From positions 15,222,001 through 15,286,000 of the forward strand of contig NW_023503493.1 of NCBI RefSeq assembly GCF_014529535.1: 64,000 nucleotides of DNA, given 5' to 3'. A program made the position numbers and the translations under genes. Source of the stretch: Bradysia coprophila. Its lineage: Eukaryota; Arthropoda; Insecta; Diptera; Sciaridae. The notes beneath the pieces were generated by a model. It saw only the letters and a list, made by a program, of their open reading frames with translations. It ran no database searches and had not been told where the DNA came from. Positions 30,106-42,100 of the stretch are shown piece by piece; the first letter of the stretch is position 1, and the number at the start of each line of letters is the position of its first letter.

Positions 30106-32406
30106 TTAACACGATCACTGCCAATTACGAGTTAGTTCGTTTTTTTATTTTACTAAATTTTGCCACTACGAGATTACTAGATTCGGTCAAATTGGCTTGT
30201 AACAAAGCACGGCTGTGGTCTTTATGTCAAAATATGCCTTGTCATATAACCACACAAATGTTTGTATTTACTTATTAGTAAACACGGTAAATCCATTGTT
30301 CTCGGTGCAAAAATAATCTTTTCTATTTTTGGTGTGTGCGTGCCACATTGTAGGCCCAAAATCATTTACTTACCAACGAGGCGTCAAACGTTGAGGTAGC
30401 AACTTTTATTGAAAAATTTTGGTTCAAGCTTCAAATCTTTTTATTTTCAAAATTCAATTTTTTTTAGTTGAGTGAGTCAAGTGGTATTCCTTGAAGCAAT
30501 TCACCACACATAAGGCTGGTTGTTCGGGGCACACTGGGCAGAAATACCGGGTTTCTTTGCGTTTATTCTTTGAGCATTGAGCACATTGCTTGGTTGGAAA
30601 TTGTTTGTTTTTAGTCGGAGGTAGTGAATCCAAATAGTGAAATTTGCCTGTTCGGTTATCCAGTTTGTTTCCTTTGCAGTTTTGACTCTGATCAGCAACA
30701 CCTTTCGTCGGTTTTCCAGCCAAATGCTTTACAATGATCTCGCGGAAGTCCAACAGACTCGTCTTTTCGTCGCTGTGGTTCGACATGTGCATCCAGTATG
30801 CATTTTGAATAAACGCTTCAATAAAATGGATACCCAACTTCTTGTACCAGCGCACCGTTTTTCTTTCAGATGAATAATATGACATCATCTGGTCGGCTCG
30901 GTCTATCCCACCCATACCCAAATTATAGTCTCGGATAATATTCGGCTTCGTTGAAATTTTTCCGTTGCGGTTCGGTACATCGACTAATTCAACTTCATGC
31001 ATATTTGAGATTGTGAGGACATCTCTTTTGTCTCTCCATTTACAAACGATAACCGAATCAGAACGTAAATACGACAGCTCGCCCCGCACAAGCTTTTGTT
31101 TGACCACTTCCTTCGGATTTTCTTTTCTGTTGCTTCGTAAGGTACCGCATAGGTATGTGGATTTACTGGTAAGTGTTTTAGTGAGGGGAACCGAGTTGTA
31201 GAAATTATCTGTATACAGAATGTGGCCTTTATACAGAAAGCCATCCATCAAATCCAATACTACTTGCGCTGTGACACTTGTTCCTTCTTCTGTCGTAATT
31301 GTTGCAGTTGATTTACCGGCATAAATCTGAATTTTCAACACAATTCCCGACGATTCACACAACTCGTACAACTTTATGCCATATGGATGTCGCTTGTCTT
31401 TCATATATTGTCGAAATAATAGTCGTCCTCGCCATAGCACCATTGACTCATCTATACAAAGTTCTCTTTTCGGCGAATATATTTTATTCATCGTTGAATT
31501 GAAATGATGCAATACAGGGTTGATTTTGTACAACCGGTCATCATTTTGCTGTAAATTATCAGCAAAATGCAAAAATCGAAGAATCAGTTGAAAACGATTG
31601 CGACTCATTCGATCTCGCCAGAATGAAGTCTTGTACAATTCATTTTCACACCAATAATGTGGAATAGACGGCAAGGATAACGCTCCCATATGAAGAAACA
31701 GGCCAAGAAATATTTTCATTTCTTCTCTATTCGTATCAGTCCAAGCCTTCAGGCGGGAATGTGGTTTCAGTTCACCTTTGGCCTCTTTGGCTTCAATTGT
31801 CGCTTTTGCATATTTGTTCGTTTCTACGACCAATAACTCCAAGAAAGTGTCATCGAGAAACAAATCTATAAATTGACTTGGAGTGTCACAAATTCCACTC
31901 GGTAATTTCAGTCCTGGTGTCTCATTGAATTCAAACATTGGCGGGGGTGCACGTTCTGAAGTCCATTCATGAGTTGATAAATTTTGTTTATCTTTCACAT
32001 TTCGAGAACGACTGTTGCTTTCATTTTGTAGTCTGGCTTTCTCCAGTGGCTTTTGAGGAAGACGTGAATAAGGTTGTCGTTTCGGTATCACAGCCTTTTT
32101 CGGAATGGAACGTTTTGCAGATTTAGGTTGCTCGTCCAGAAAGCTTTCTTCCTCCGATTCCAATAAAAATTCAGAGTCATCATCAGAATCGGATTCATCA
32201 GATTCAGAAAATTCAAAATCCGATTCTTCCGTATCCGTGAAATAATCCTTGCATCCCTTTTGAACTTTTGCCATTTCAAAACAAAAACACAAAGATAGGG
32301 CCTACTTAGACGATTTTTTAAAATCATTGCGAATTTTTACAGAACGAGATAATTCGTTGGCTTTTAGACTTAAACCAAAAATAAGCTTTGGCAGTGAACG
32401 TGTTAA
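30106..32406 (-). mobile_element. Complete piggyBac transposon
   Basis: TTAA target duplications lie at 30106-30109 and 32403-32406. Immediately inside are terminal inverted repeats CACGATCACTGCCAA (30110 on) and CACGTTCACTGCCAA (reading inward from 32402), 14 of 15 matching. The roughly 2.3-kb element carries one intact transposase ORF on the minus strand and no internal disruption. All parts needed for transposition appear present. Confidence 0.93.
30454..32274 (-). CDS. piggyBac transposase (DDE_Tnp_1_7)
   Basis: The protein is 606 aa from the ATG at 32272-32274; the frame opens earlier only through a TTG. An acidic Ser/Asp/Glu-rich N-terminus (14-50) precedes a basic stretch. The DDE_Tnp_1_7 domain follows, with catalytic-type Asp in ELCIDES (about 275), LYTDNFYNSV (about 356) and GMGGIDRADQ (about 458 and 461). 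A C-terminal Cys-rich zinc-binding domain (CAQCSKNK...FCPVCPE...CVVNCFKEYH) matches the piggyBac CRD. The enzyme excises precisely and inserts at TTAA. No stop or frameshift and an intact active site suggest potential activity. It lies in the intergenic space between the cystatin and Rim2 genes. Confidence 0.95.
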   Translation of the reverse strand: MAKVQKGCKDYFTDTEESDFEFSESDESDSDDDSEFLLESEEESFLDEQPKSAKRSIPKKAVIPKRQPYSRLPQKPLEKARLQNESNSRSRNVKDKQNLSTHEWTSERAPPPMFEFNETPGLKLPSGICDTPSQFIDLFLDDTFLELLVVETNKYAKATIEAKEAKGELKPHSRLKAWTDTNREEMKIFLGLFLHMGALSLPSIPHYWCENELYKTSFWRDRMSRNRFQLILRFLHFADNLQQNDDRLYKINPVLHHFNSTMNKIYSPKRELCIDESMVLWRGRLLFRQYMKDKRHPYGIKLYELCESSGIVLKIQIYAGKSTATITTEEGTSVTAQVVLDLMDGFLYKGHILYTDNFYNSVPLTKTLTSKSTYLCGTLRSNRKENPKEVVKQKLVRGELSYLRSDSVIVCKWRDKRDVLTISNMHEVELVDVPNRNGKISTKPNIIRDYNLGMGGIDRADQMMSYYSSERKTVRWYKKLGIHFIEAFIQNAYWMHMSNHSDEKTSLLDFREIIVKHLAGKPTKGVADQSQNCKGNKLDNRTGKFHYLDSLPPTKNKQFPTKQCAQCSKNKRKETRYFCPVCPEQPALCVVNCFKEYHLTHSTKKN

Positions 32407-33131
32407 ACGTAAAAATATTAAAAATTTTCTTTCAAATTTCACTTTTTTTTGCTTTATTCTCGTCGTATTAAAAATATATAATTGGATTTTTAGCGTTTTA
32501 CAACTACCGAAAAGGATCGATTGAGTAAATCTCTTCTATTCGAATTTATAATTTTTTTTCTTTTTTTTTCTTTTTGGAAAACTTTTTAGGGATGAAATAT
32601 TCCCTCTCTATGCCATTTACATAATAAGCCTAAATTAATCACCTTAAAAACTACAAAATATGTTCAGAATTAATTAACCTTAAAAAACGATGTGTAACAG
32701 CAGCCTTTGTATAGTCAAATTGGGTCTTCTCATACCAAGAAAGAACAATAATTTTAGTATAAGGTAAACCGGAACACAAAACAAAATTTCTTCTTTTTTT
32801 GTAAAAATTATGCCATAGGAAGATCACATTTAAGATCAAAAAGAGAAAAAAATAATAATTAAAAACGAAGCATAGGTCTACATATCAGTTTGGTATTAGT
32901 AAAACATTTCAACTGATTGGAGCTGATGCACTAAGTTTATATGTTGAATTTTCGAACAAACGCAGACTAAAAACTATCATAGTTGTGTGCTTGCTTTAAT
33001 TTGTATTTCGTGTATTTAATGACTTGTAACTTTTCGATTTTAAACTCCTATGAGAAGCGCATTTTTTTTCATATTTTCTTTTAATTTTTTTTTCTTTTAA
33101 ATAATTTTTTTTTCAATTTGAAAACTCAGTA
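32407..33131. other. AT-rich 3' flank of Rim2
   Basis: Poly(A)/poly(T)-rich sequence with no gene; it includes the probable Rim2 3' UTR at its upper end. Confidence 0.5.
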
Positions 33132-36100
33132 CTATGCGTAAAATTCACTATTGAAGTGTGTTGTTAAAACGTAGACAACTGCCTCATAAGTGGCCATCAT
33201 AATTGCTGTATTTGGTATTTGACGCACAAGTTGCGTGCCGAGTCCGCTAAAAAAAAGTTAGGGAAAAAGATTGTTAACCAAAATTTTCAAGATTTGTTTA
33301 TTTGTTAGGTCGCATCAGTCAATCTTATCGCAAATGTCTTTTTGGTCGGTTTTTTGGTTCAAAAATTTTCTGGTTTGGGAAATGGGAAATCATGAGTTAT
33401 TATCAGCAACGAATGTGGTCTTTATTGTAAAATGAATGATTAAACAAATGAAGTAAAAGATTTTGTGTTAACAACCAGGCAAACGGAAGAAGTAAAAGAT
33501 TTATTATTAAGTCATTACTTCATTGGCATAGTGACTTTTGAGTAAAATAACTTATTTAATTGCTTGGAACTTTGTATTTTGCCTTGTGTGGTTGCATCCC
33601 TCGCCTTCGGCTCAAGCTGCAAAAGCCACACTTGGCAAAATAAAAAGTTCCTCACAGGCATTCATTATGTGGGAAATTCCACATAATTTGTGACATGTAA
33701 TGTATAGCTTACGAGAGTTATGAAATGCCACATGAGCTACGTTACATGTTACAAATTGCGTGGAATTGCCCATTTGGGGTAAACCTACCTACGAACTTTA
33801 CAAACCATAATGGTTTGATTCTCCCCTATTGACTCGCTTGCAGTTTGTAAAAAAAAATGTTCAGAGCATTTGGGTAACGTTGCAACGACTGAGTGCAATG
33901 GATGCAAGATTTTGAGAGAGAAAACGTATGAAATTCTTCCACAAAATTGTTCATCTCTTTCGCACTAAGTTTTTTATGCGTTTTAGGGTGGACTAGCCTT
34001 TTTGGCTAAAAAGATTTTTAATGCTAAATTTGCCAGATAATAGCATGCTACCAGTAGAAAAAGCACAAAATTCTTACGCAGACTCTTAGACATTAGTCGT
34101 TGTCGATTACCGTCTAATTAAACTCCGAAACTACTCCTATAGATCAGGCAATATGACAATAAGGTAATATGACATAACCACGAAATTGACTGAATTGTAA
34201 CAACACTAACGACGGGCAATATCACAAGTTGTCACTTACCGGTAAATTCCCGCTTTTCCTTCTTCTTTCCACACTGTGTGTAATGTTTGCCAAAAACTAC
34301 GATATTTGTTACCCTCCTCACGAAGTCTACGGCAAAGAAATCGGCGCGTGAATGACGAATTGATAAAATATAATTGTTAAAATTACCTTGTTCGTGCTAC
34401 TTCATGTGGATAGGCAATACACGAAGCAACAGTCTTTGACACAGCCCCAGCTACCATAAATTCAGCGAAGTCACGGGATGTTTTACCCTCACTCGGATGT
34501 GTTTCCCGCAATTCAATCTAAAATTGAGCAGCGTTTCATTGATAAGGTGTTCGATTGATTGAAATAAACATTTTGACTTACTAATTTAGCCTTTAACGCC
34601 TCATAAATCACAAAATGAATAACTGTTTCTGATATTCCAAAATAGCTGGCACTGATTCCTTTGTAAAATCCAATCAAACCAGACGTTTTGTATATTCGTT
34701 GTATGCATTGTCGTACTGTCATTTTATTTTTGGCATCGTAATCCAACTGCAACCTTGTTTTAATGAACCAAATTGGATTTGTGAATGTGGCTGCTGTGAA
34801 ACCAGCACATGATGCGCTAAGTATATGAACTAGAGGAGAATCTGTGGGGAAGTTTCTATAGAATAAAATAGAAACGAAAAGAAAAAGGGTACACGTTGTA
34901 GAGAAAGACTTAAAATTCGACAGAAACGAATTAATTGTGCGCCGCTTTGCTACTCACTGTAATTTGTTCAGAAACGCCTTGGTTTGAGAGTAAGCACAGA
35001 AGTAAATGGCACGGGATGGCGCTACACCAACGATGTTCGGTCCGAGTCCCTTAAACAGAGCCCGTGAACCTTCCGTTTGTACAATCAGTCGTAGACATTG
35101 TATAATGCTAACTCGATTTGGTGCTGATGACATTCCGCATTGTGATATGGCAAGAACCTAAAACGTAAACAAAAACAGAAATGTTTATGGCTAACGTTAA
35201 CGTTCCTTGTTGTTATTGTTGTTGTGGTTGTTGTAATATTGAGAAATATTTTGTTTTTTTAATTGCCTCGGTGCTGCGATTGCATGCAATACAAAAATAA
35301 AAGTGTGAGACGTTGAACTTAAAAATAACTCGAAATTTGTGCCAAAAATTTGCGTATTTAGCTACCGCTAATGGATTTGTTCGTTCTGAGTAGCCGAACT
35401 ACAAATATTTAATAAATATCGAGAGCGCCAATAGCGAATAATTATCGGAAGAATGCAGTTGACCTCATTCTAATACTAATATCAATCGCATAAAAAATCT
35501 CCTTCAATCTCCCTCTACTACTAACTTCAAGAAGATGTAAAATCAGAATTCTTACGAATTCTCTCTTCAAACTGGATTAAAACAAAATGGTCCAGCTATC
35601 AGCAGCAGGAAAGTAAGGCACAACATCTGTACCATAAAAAAGACGCAAGAATTCGAATAAATTCACTTCCAGAGATCAGAATGTAAACAAGCCGACCGAA
35701 ACTAGTTTAAGAAACTGGTTACTTATCAGCAATGTTGAATTGAACTTTGTTTTTGTTGTAGGTTAGATAGGATCTGTTATGTACTTAGTAAATTCACTTA
35801 CAAGGTTTCGTTTCGGTGAAGCTTTACAAACCTTAATTTCATCGCAAGCTACCAAAATGTAGACTGCATACCGAAGAAAACATAAGCCAAAAGTCTAACA
35901 TAACTTATGGTATCTACTGAACATTTAAGACTATTTACTGGCTTCGTTGATTAGATTAATTAGCGTTACCATAATATTGTGATACGGTGTGACTGTGAGA
36001 TCACGTAATATTATTAAACAGAAGAAATGAAGAATCAATTCAAGTGGAACACATATAGGTTAATGTGCACGATTGGCAGGCATAAATTTGAATAAATTTC

Positions 36101-39100
36101 AAGTTTATTTTTAGAAACTTGAAACCAATACTGGCGATAGTGCCGGTGATAACTAACAGAATAAAATTAAAATAAAATGATTTATGATCGTTGAAATTAC
36201 GCGAACAAATCAACATTCACATTCGATTCTATCTGTCTTTACGATAGGCCTTTTTGTGGTTATTTAAAATCTGGTTTCTTCTCCTCCTCGACTATATTTA
36301 ATGAAATCTTGGCGTTCATTGGTCCTAGGTTTCATTGAATTGAATACAATAGTGCTAAGTAGATTGAAATTCCATCAAAAATCTGGAGGTTATTAACCTA
36401 GATCCATCGCAAAATAAATTTTTTATTCCACTCTCAACACCGACACACAGTTCCACCTCTAAATACCTCTTATTTCCCGACATTCAATTAACTTCAATTT
36501 GCACCAAATTTATGAAGGAGATGTTTGAACCAGAAAAATTAAATCAACCGGAAGATTTTCTATCTGCCGATAAAATTAACGGTCTAACCGTTTAAACAAA
36601 CATTGTCCGCAAATTTTATCAGAGCTTAACTGCGTAGCAAAATATATTTGTAGGTCGTGAATGCATTATCACTCAACGAGCATGTTCGAGTCGTCGTTCA
36701 ATCAACACTCCAAACTCCAAGCAAACACCTTCATGCAGACTTAAATGAGATTCAGGTGAACAATAAAAAAAAATTCGGTCGATTTGTGAACACACGGGCA
36801 CGGGTTTATGAATTTGATAAACGTTTTTTAATTAGACGTCAAGGTGATATAGCGATATAAATTCAGTAAATTAACCTGTGGTCGTTTCCTTAATAGAGTA
36901 TTGCATAGCTGTTGTCTCTGTTCGGGTCTCAGAACTCCTTTCGCTGATTTCGGTGAACCTTTGCCCTTCTGATCGGGAACTCTAGGCGGATATAGGAAGG
37001 CAGATGAACTTTGTAGTCGCGTTTTTACAACTTCTAGTGGACATGTAACGATGGCGCCAACTGTTCCAGCAACTCTATAAACAAATAAAAGAAAAATATT
37101 ATCATCAGACCGGTGCCAACAAGAAGTGCTGTTTTCGGATGTCTTTCACTATCACATAGTTGTAACTCGGACGAATACACACTCTTTATAAATAACCATT
37201 CGCATAGAAAGGTTACGAAAAACGTGAAAATCTCTTAGACAAACATTTAACAGAATCGCATTAATTTTTTCGTCAAGACATTCGTTTACCTCGTGGTGTA
37301 CGTTTGGTGTGGTATTGGATGAGAGAAAAAAACGGCACACATACACCAAAAAGCCGGCATTGAAATTGATAATAATTTTTGGATGACGTGAAAAATGAAG
37401 ATTATTTTTTTTATTCATTGACCGAGGCAACATTATACTGATAAACTTTTATTGGTGTGTTTCAACGAAAATGATTTACGCAATGTGGAAAATTTTTATG
37501 GCCATCACTGTGTGTTTTGACAGTAAAATTTGCAAAGAGTAGTCAAAAAAAAAATTGTTTGCTTTCGAAAATGCAGTGACTGGATTAATCGACATATGGT
37601 AAAATTCCATTCGTACGTTTTGCGAGATGTACAATCAAAAATGTGAGATAAACAAAAGCCAACTGATGAATTAGTGGATTAGGTTTTAGTTTTTAAAAAT
37701 AAATAAATTTTAGCAAAATCTCTCATCGAGTGGAAGTTGTTCTGATTAGAGATCATCAGACGATGTAGAACGTACATTAGTTAAAAAAGATTGACATTAA
37801 CACTCGACACAGACATTTCGGCTTCAAACAACTCGACAAAAAATTCGTTAGATTTAGAATTTCGTCGAGCACGTTTTGAACAGGCTTTCAAATCTTACAA
37901 AATGTGATAATTTGACTCTATTGGTTATTGAGGAAGATAGACGACGCAACACAGAGTAGGGTTTTTTGTTGTTGACAAGTTAATGTTTATCAAGACTGTT
38001 ATTGCTTTTTAAAACAGAACGTTCATATCAATTAGTCTCCTCAACGTAGCGGGACGAGACGGTGTCTCTTTGCAGTTTAGGAAATGACACAACTTGTAGA
38101 AATTATTATATTTGATCTCCGTTATCGGTTTACCGCGTTGAGGCGTTGACATGACAATGACATAAAATTTGGCTTTTCTTGTTTGACTGTGATGCTGATT
38201 CATCTAATAGCCAAGCGCTGTGGATGAGTTCTATTGTTGCATTTAGTCGGCTTTTGAACCGAAACGTAAAAAAAACCGGCGCTACCACTTTCAAATATTG
38301 TTTGAACAGAATATGCATAGAAAGTGGTTTATTGGAAGTTTACCAATTCATCGTTATTTTTGTTATAGGACGAATTTCATCATTTGCAAATTATACAACG
38401 CAAACACTTAATGATATTCATATTGTGAATATATTTAGATAGTGACAAGCCCCTGCTTTTTTAAAACGAATCGGTATTATATACGGAGAACCAACAACTT
38501 TATTCTCAATATTATTGCTAATTTGTTTTGATTTAAAAATAACTTTCCTTTACTCTATTATGGCAAAACAATGAGCTTCGTATAAATATACTTGTTCCGT
38601 GCAAGTTTAAATTCAAAACATAAAACGTATAATCTTAGCAATGGAAATAAGTCGAGAATTGAATAATGAATTTTATAGTAAGAACACAAATTTTATTTGC
38701 TTAGATGGCACAAGCTGGTGCAATTACTTTGATGACGTCGATATTAAATGTTTCGATTGGGGTATTTCTTTGATGTATTTGTATATACACCTGAGTATAA
38801 TACTACACTTTTCTGTATCAGTGTATCTATTGCTGAATTAATATTAAACCAAACAAATGAGTTAGGAGTTGAGTTTATATTTTTAGATTCGATGTTGGAG
38901 GTTATCAAACACGAAAATAATGGATTTATTAGAAATGATTATAGTTTATTAGTACCGGAATTGTTTTATGTTGTTTCAGCAGCGAGAGTTGTATTTAGAA
39001 CGTTATAACAATAACGTGTGATAAGCGTGTGTCCAACAACGTTTTTAAAATGCGCGAACAGATTTAATGTGCGAATATTACATTATTACGCTCTCATCTT

Positions 39101-42100
39101 TCAACTAGTTTTCAATTGAGAAAATGTACAGGAAAAACAACAATAAACGCGACACTGAAGCTAATTACAGTGAAGCACTTAATTTAACACTTGCTGAGCG
39201 TGCGATTTTTTCAGATGTGAGATATAACTCTTTTCGAGCCAAGTCTTGAGTGCGCTTTCAACTTAGAAATATAACAGTTCAAACGTTCAAAATAAACCAG
39301 CATTTTTGATGTTCATATTTCGCAAGGTTCAGAACCTTGATATTTCGTTCGTAAAATGTTAACATGAAAAATGTGATACAGCATGTCACGCAGTACTAGT
39401 TTGTTATGGAAACGACGAAAGCGCCACCCTTATTTTCATAGCTGAATACGGTCGCTCCATGAAGTTTTATGCTGGAAACTACAAAAGTGCCATATTCAGC
39501 TATACAAAAGTTTTTGACAAATGGTGATACCGTCAACGAATTTCGTGACATTTTGGGTGTCCGATGGTCTAACACATTCGTTCAATGCATAAGTTCGAGT
39601 TCTGTGAGGTGAGGATATAGGGTTAATTCTCAATGATATCAAATGAAAAATAGATTGGGACCATGTCTGTTGACTGCTATGCAGGGAGGTATCATTGGTT
39701 GCAGTCAGAGGCAGTGAAATCTCAGCATGAATTTATTGCAGCTGATCCCCACATTCAATTAAAACTCGTTTATTACTCTTATTACTCGTTTATACGGTAG
39801 AAGTTGCTGCACGCACGCGCGCGTTAGTGGTAAAACCGTATAAAGACGTATAAACAGTTTTGATTGTTGTGTGGATGAGCTGAAATTTCACTGCCTCTGA
39901 CTGTACGTTGAGAATGTTTTGAACAGATACGCATTTTTTGGTCTAAAGACTAAATCGTGCGATATCAAATGTACTAAATGGAAAAGCATACCGTTCTTCA
40001 GTCAAAGTTTTAAACTTTCGCAGGATTAGCCAGAACAGTCTTTGTGAAATTAATGAATGAATTAAATCAACTTGTCAAACAAAGAACAGCTGTTGCCACG
40101 AGCCACAACTAGATGTAAATAATCTCATTAAATATCGCTATGACGAAAGAAGTTTTAATTTAACGAAGTTGGTCGAGTCGTCGAACTGTGTAAATGTAAA
40201 TAGACCAAACAAAACAAACTAAACGAAAGTACATTTTGTGCAAAACAAATTTCATAAATTATTTATTTGTGATAAGGGGCAGTTCTGAACGAAATTGTCA
40301 CAGTTGTCGACACAATGTACATGTTTAAATTTACCATAAACAATATTTTAATATAAAACCAGATTATCTTTCAGTTTGTGTACTAAAATCAAATTGTCGG
40401 AGTCAATAGTTCACGAAAACATTATCAAAAATAATAAAAATTCACCTAAACGAGTAAAATCCGGATCGAAAGCAGCTTATCGGCTAGTATAATAAATCGT
40501 TTTGTTTATTAATTTTGAGAGTATTTAGGGCAAATTATTTACTTTTGAAAAGATTTGTGGTTGTGCTTTGAATGTAATCAAGGAGAACGAAAAAGGAGGA
40601 TTAGGGTCTGACTTACAATCAAATCAAACCAAAATCCTCACGTCCAATGTTCTCATGGGATCGCTCACAGGAGCACGTTTTGGTTACTCAAGTCAAGTCA
40701 AGTCAAGTTGAAAAGATTTGTGGTTGTGATCAAAGAAAACAGGGGAATTAAATTTAAATGACACTTTCTTTGAGGAAATTAAAAGAAAGGCTTCCATCAG
40801 AGGAAGAAAATATTCATTTACCAGATGTAAGCCGACGTAAATAACAAGTGTCGTCATATTACCAAGACACAGGCTTCCAAGACAATTTCGTTAACTAAAT
40901 TGAAAGAAATCATGTACACTCAATAAATTTAGCATGATAAATGCGCCGTAAACATGTTCAGAATAAATTAATTATTCTCAAAATTTGAGGGAAAACAAAG
41001 TTAACGCGAGAAGAACATTTGAAGGAGCTCTCTAAATATTGCGCATAACCCGAAAATGAATCCTGACTGTTAACTGATTATGTTAATGTAGGTGGTTACT
41101 AGACGCAAATCTACTACAAAGTGTGCTAATCTAACAAGACAAGCGGCATTGCTTTATCTACCTCAATGATAACTCAATAATGCGACAATAAAACACCTCG
41201 TACACAAATGCTGTGCTAGTCAAAACAATCGATTTCAAGTGGATCGGCATAGTCACATATAGTCACAGATAACGATAGTGATACTTTTTGCTAATTATGT
41301 AATTAAGAACGATACCCGCGAATAGTTTTGAAATTTAAACCAATGAGGTTTTTGCAAGCTATGCACCCAAAGTATTGTATTCGGGGTAGTTCAGATATCA
41401 ATTAGTAGATCTGGAAACGTCACAATATTTTCTTGATTTTGCATATAGTACACAGTTCATGTGCTCGTGCAAAATGCCTGAACAATTAGAGTTTGCATTG
41501 GGTTCACATCAAGCATGAAAAATATTTGACAGAAGGGTCATACATTTTATGTTAACATTTTTCAGCCATTTTGCATGGGTCAAGTTCAAACATTTTTCAC
41601 GAACTGTGTAGTCATCTTTATAGATCATCTTCAAGTTCGTTCGATGCCATCCACGTCAATACAATGCCAGCCACGTTAAAAAAAATCTCACACAAATGAA
41701 TGAATGAACGAAACATTTAACGAAACTAAATTGTCACACAGTGTGACTCACACTCGAAAGTACCGATTCTTGAAGATGATCTATACGCATTTTTTGTTCA
41801 AAAATGGTCAATGACATTCAACGAATTGGAAAATATTATTCTGTAATAGCTCAGTCCATCAATCTCTTATCGAACTGACATTTTACCATTTTCAAAATAA
41901 TTTCAAGAATTTTTACTGGCCACCTTATTCAAATTCAAAGATAATGTTGGCAAATGTTTAATATTTCCATTGCTCGTGCGATATGAAGACAACTCATAGT
42001 TCCTCCTGATAAGAATGTGCGGTTCGTTTTAATCGCTATTTACGATATGCATTCAAATCATGATCTTAACTTTGTACAATCACCTCGACAATTTTTTTTT

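Noticed and set aside
30484..32327. Secondary ORFs over the piggyBac transposase
   Set aside because: They overlap the transposase in other frames and have no domain content.
40690..40712. AAGTC pentamer run as a microsatellite
   Set aside because: Only about four copies; too short to annotate as a repeat of note.
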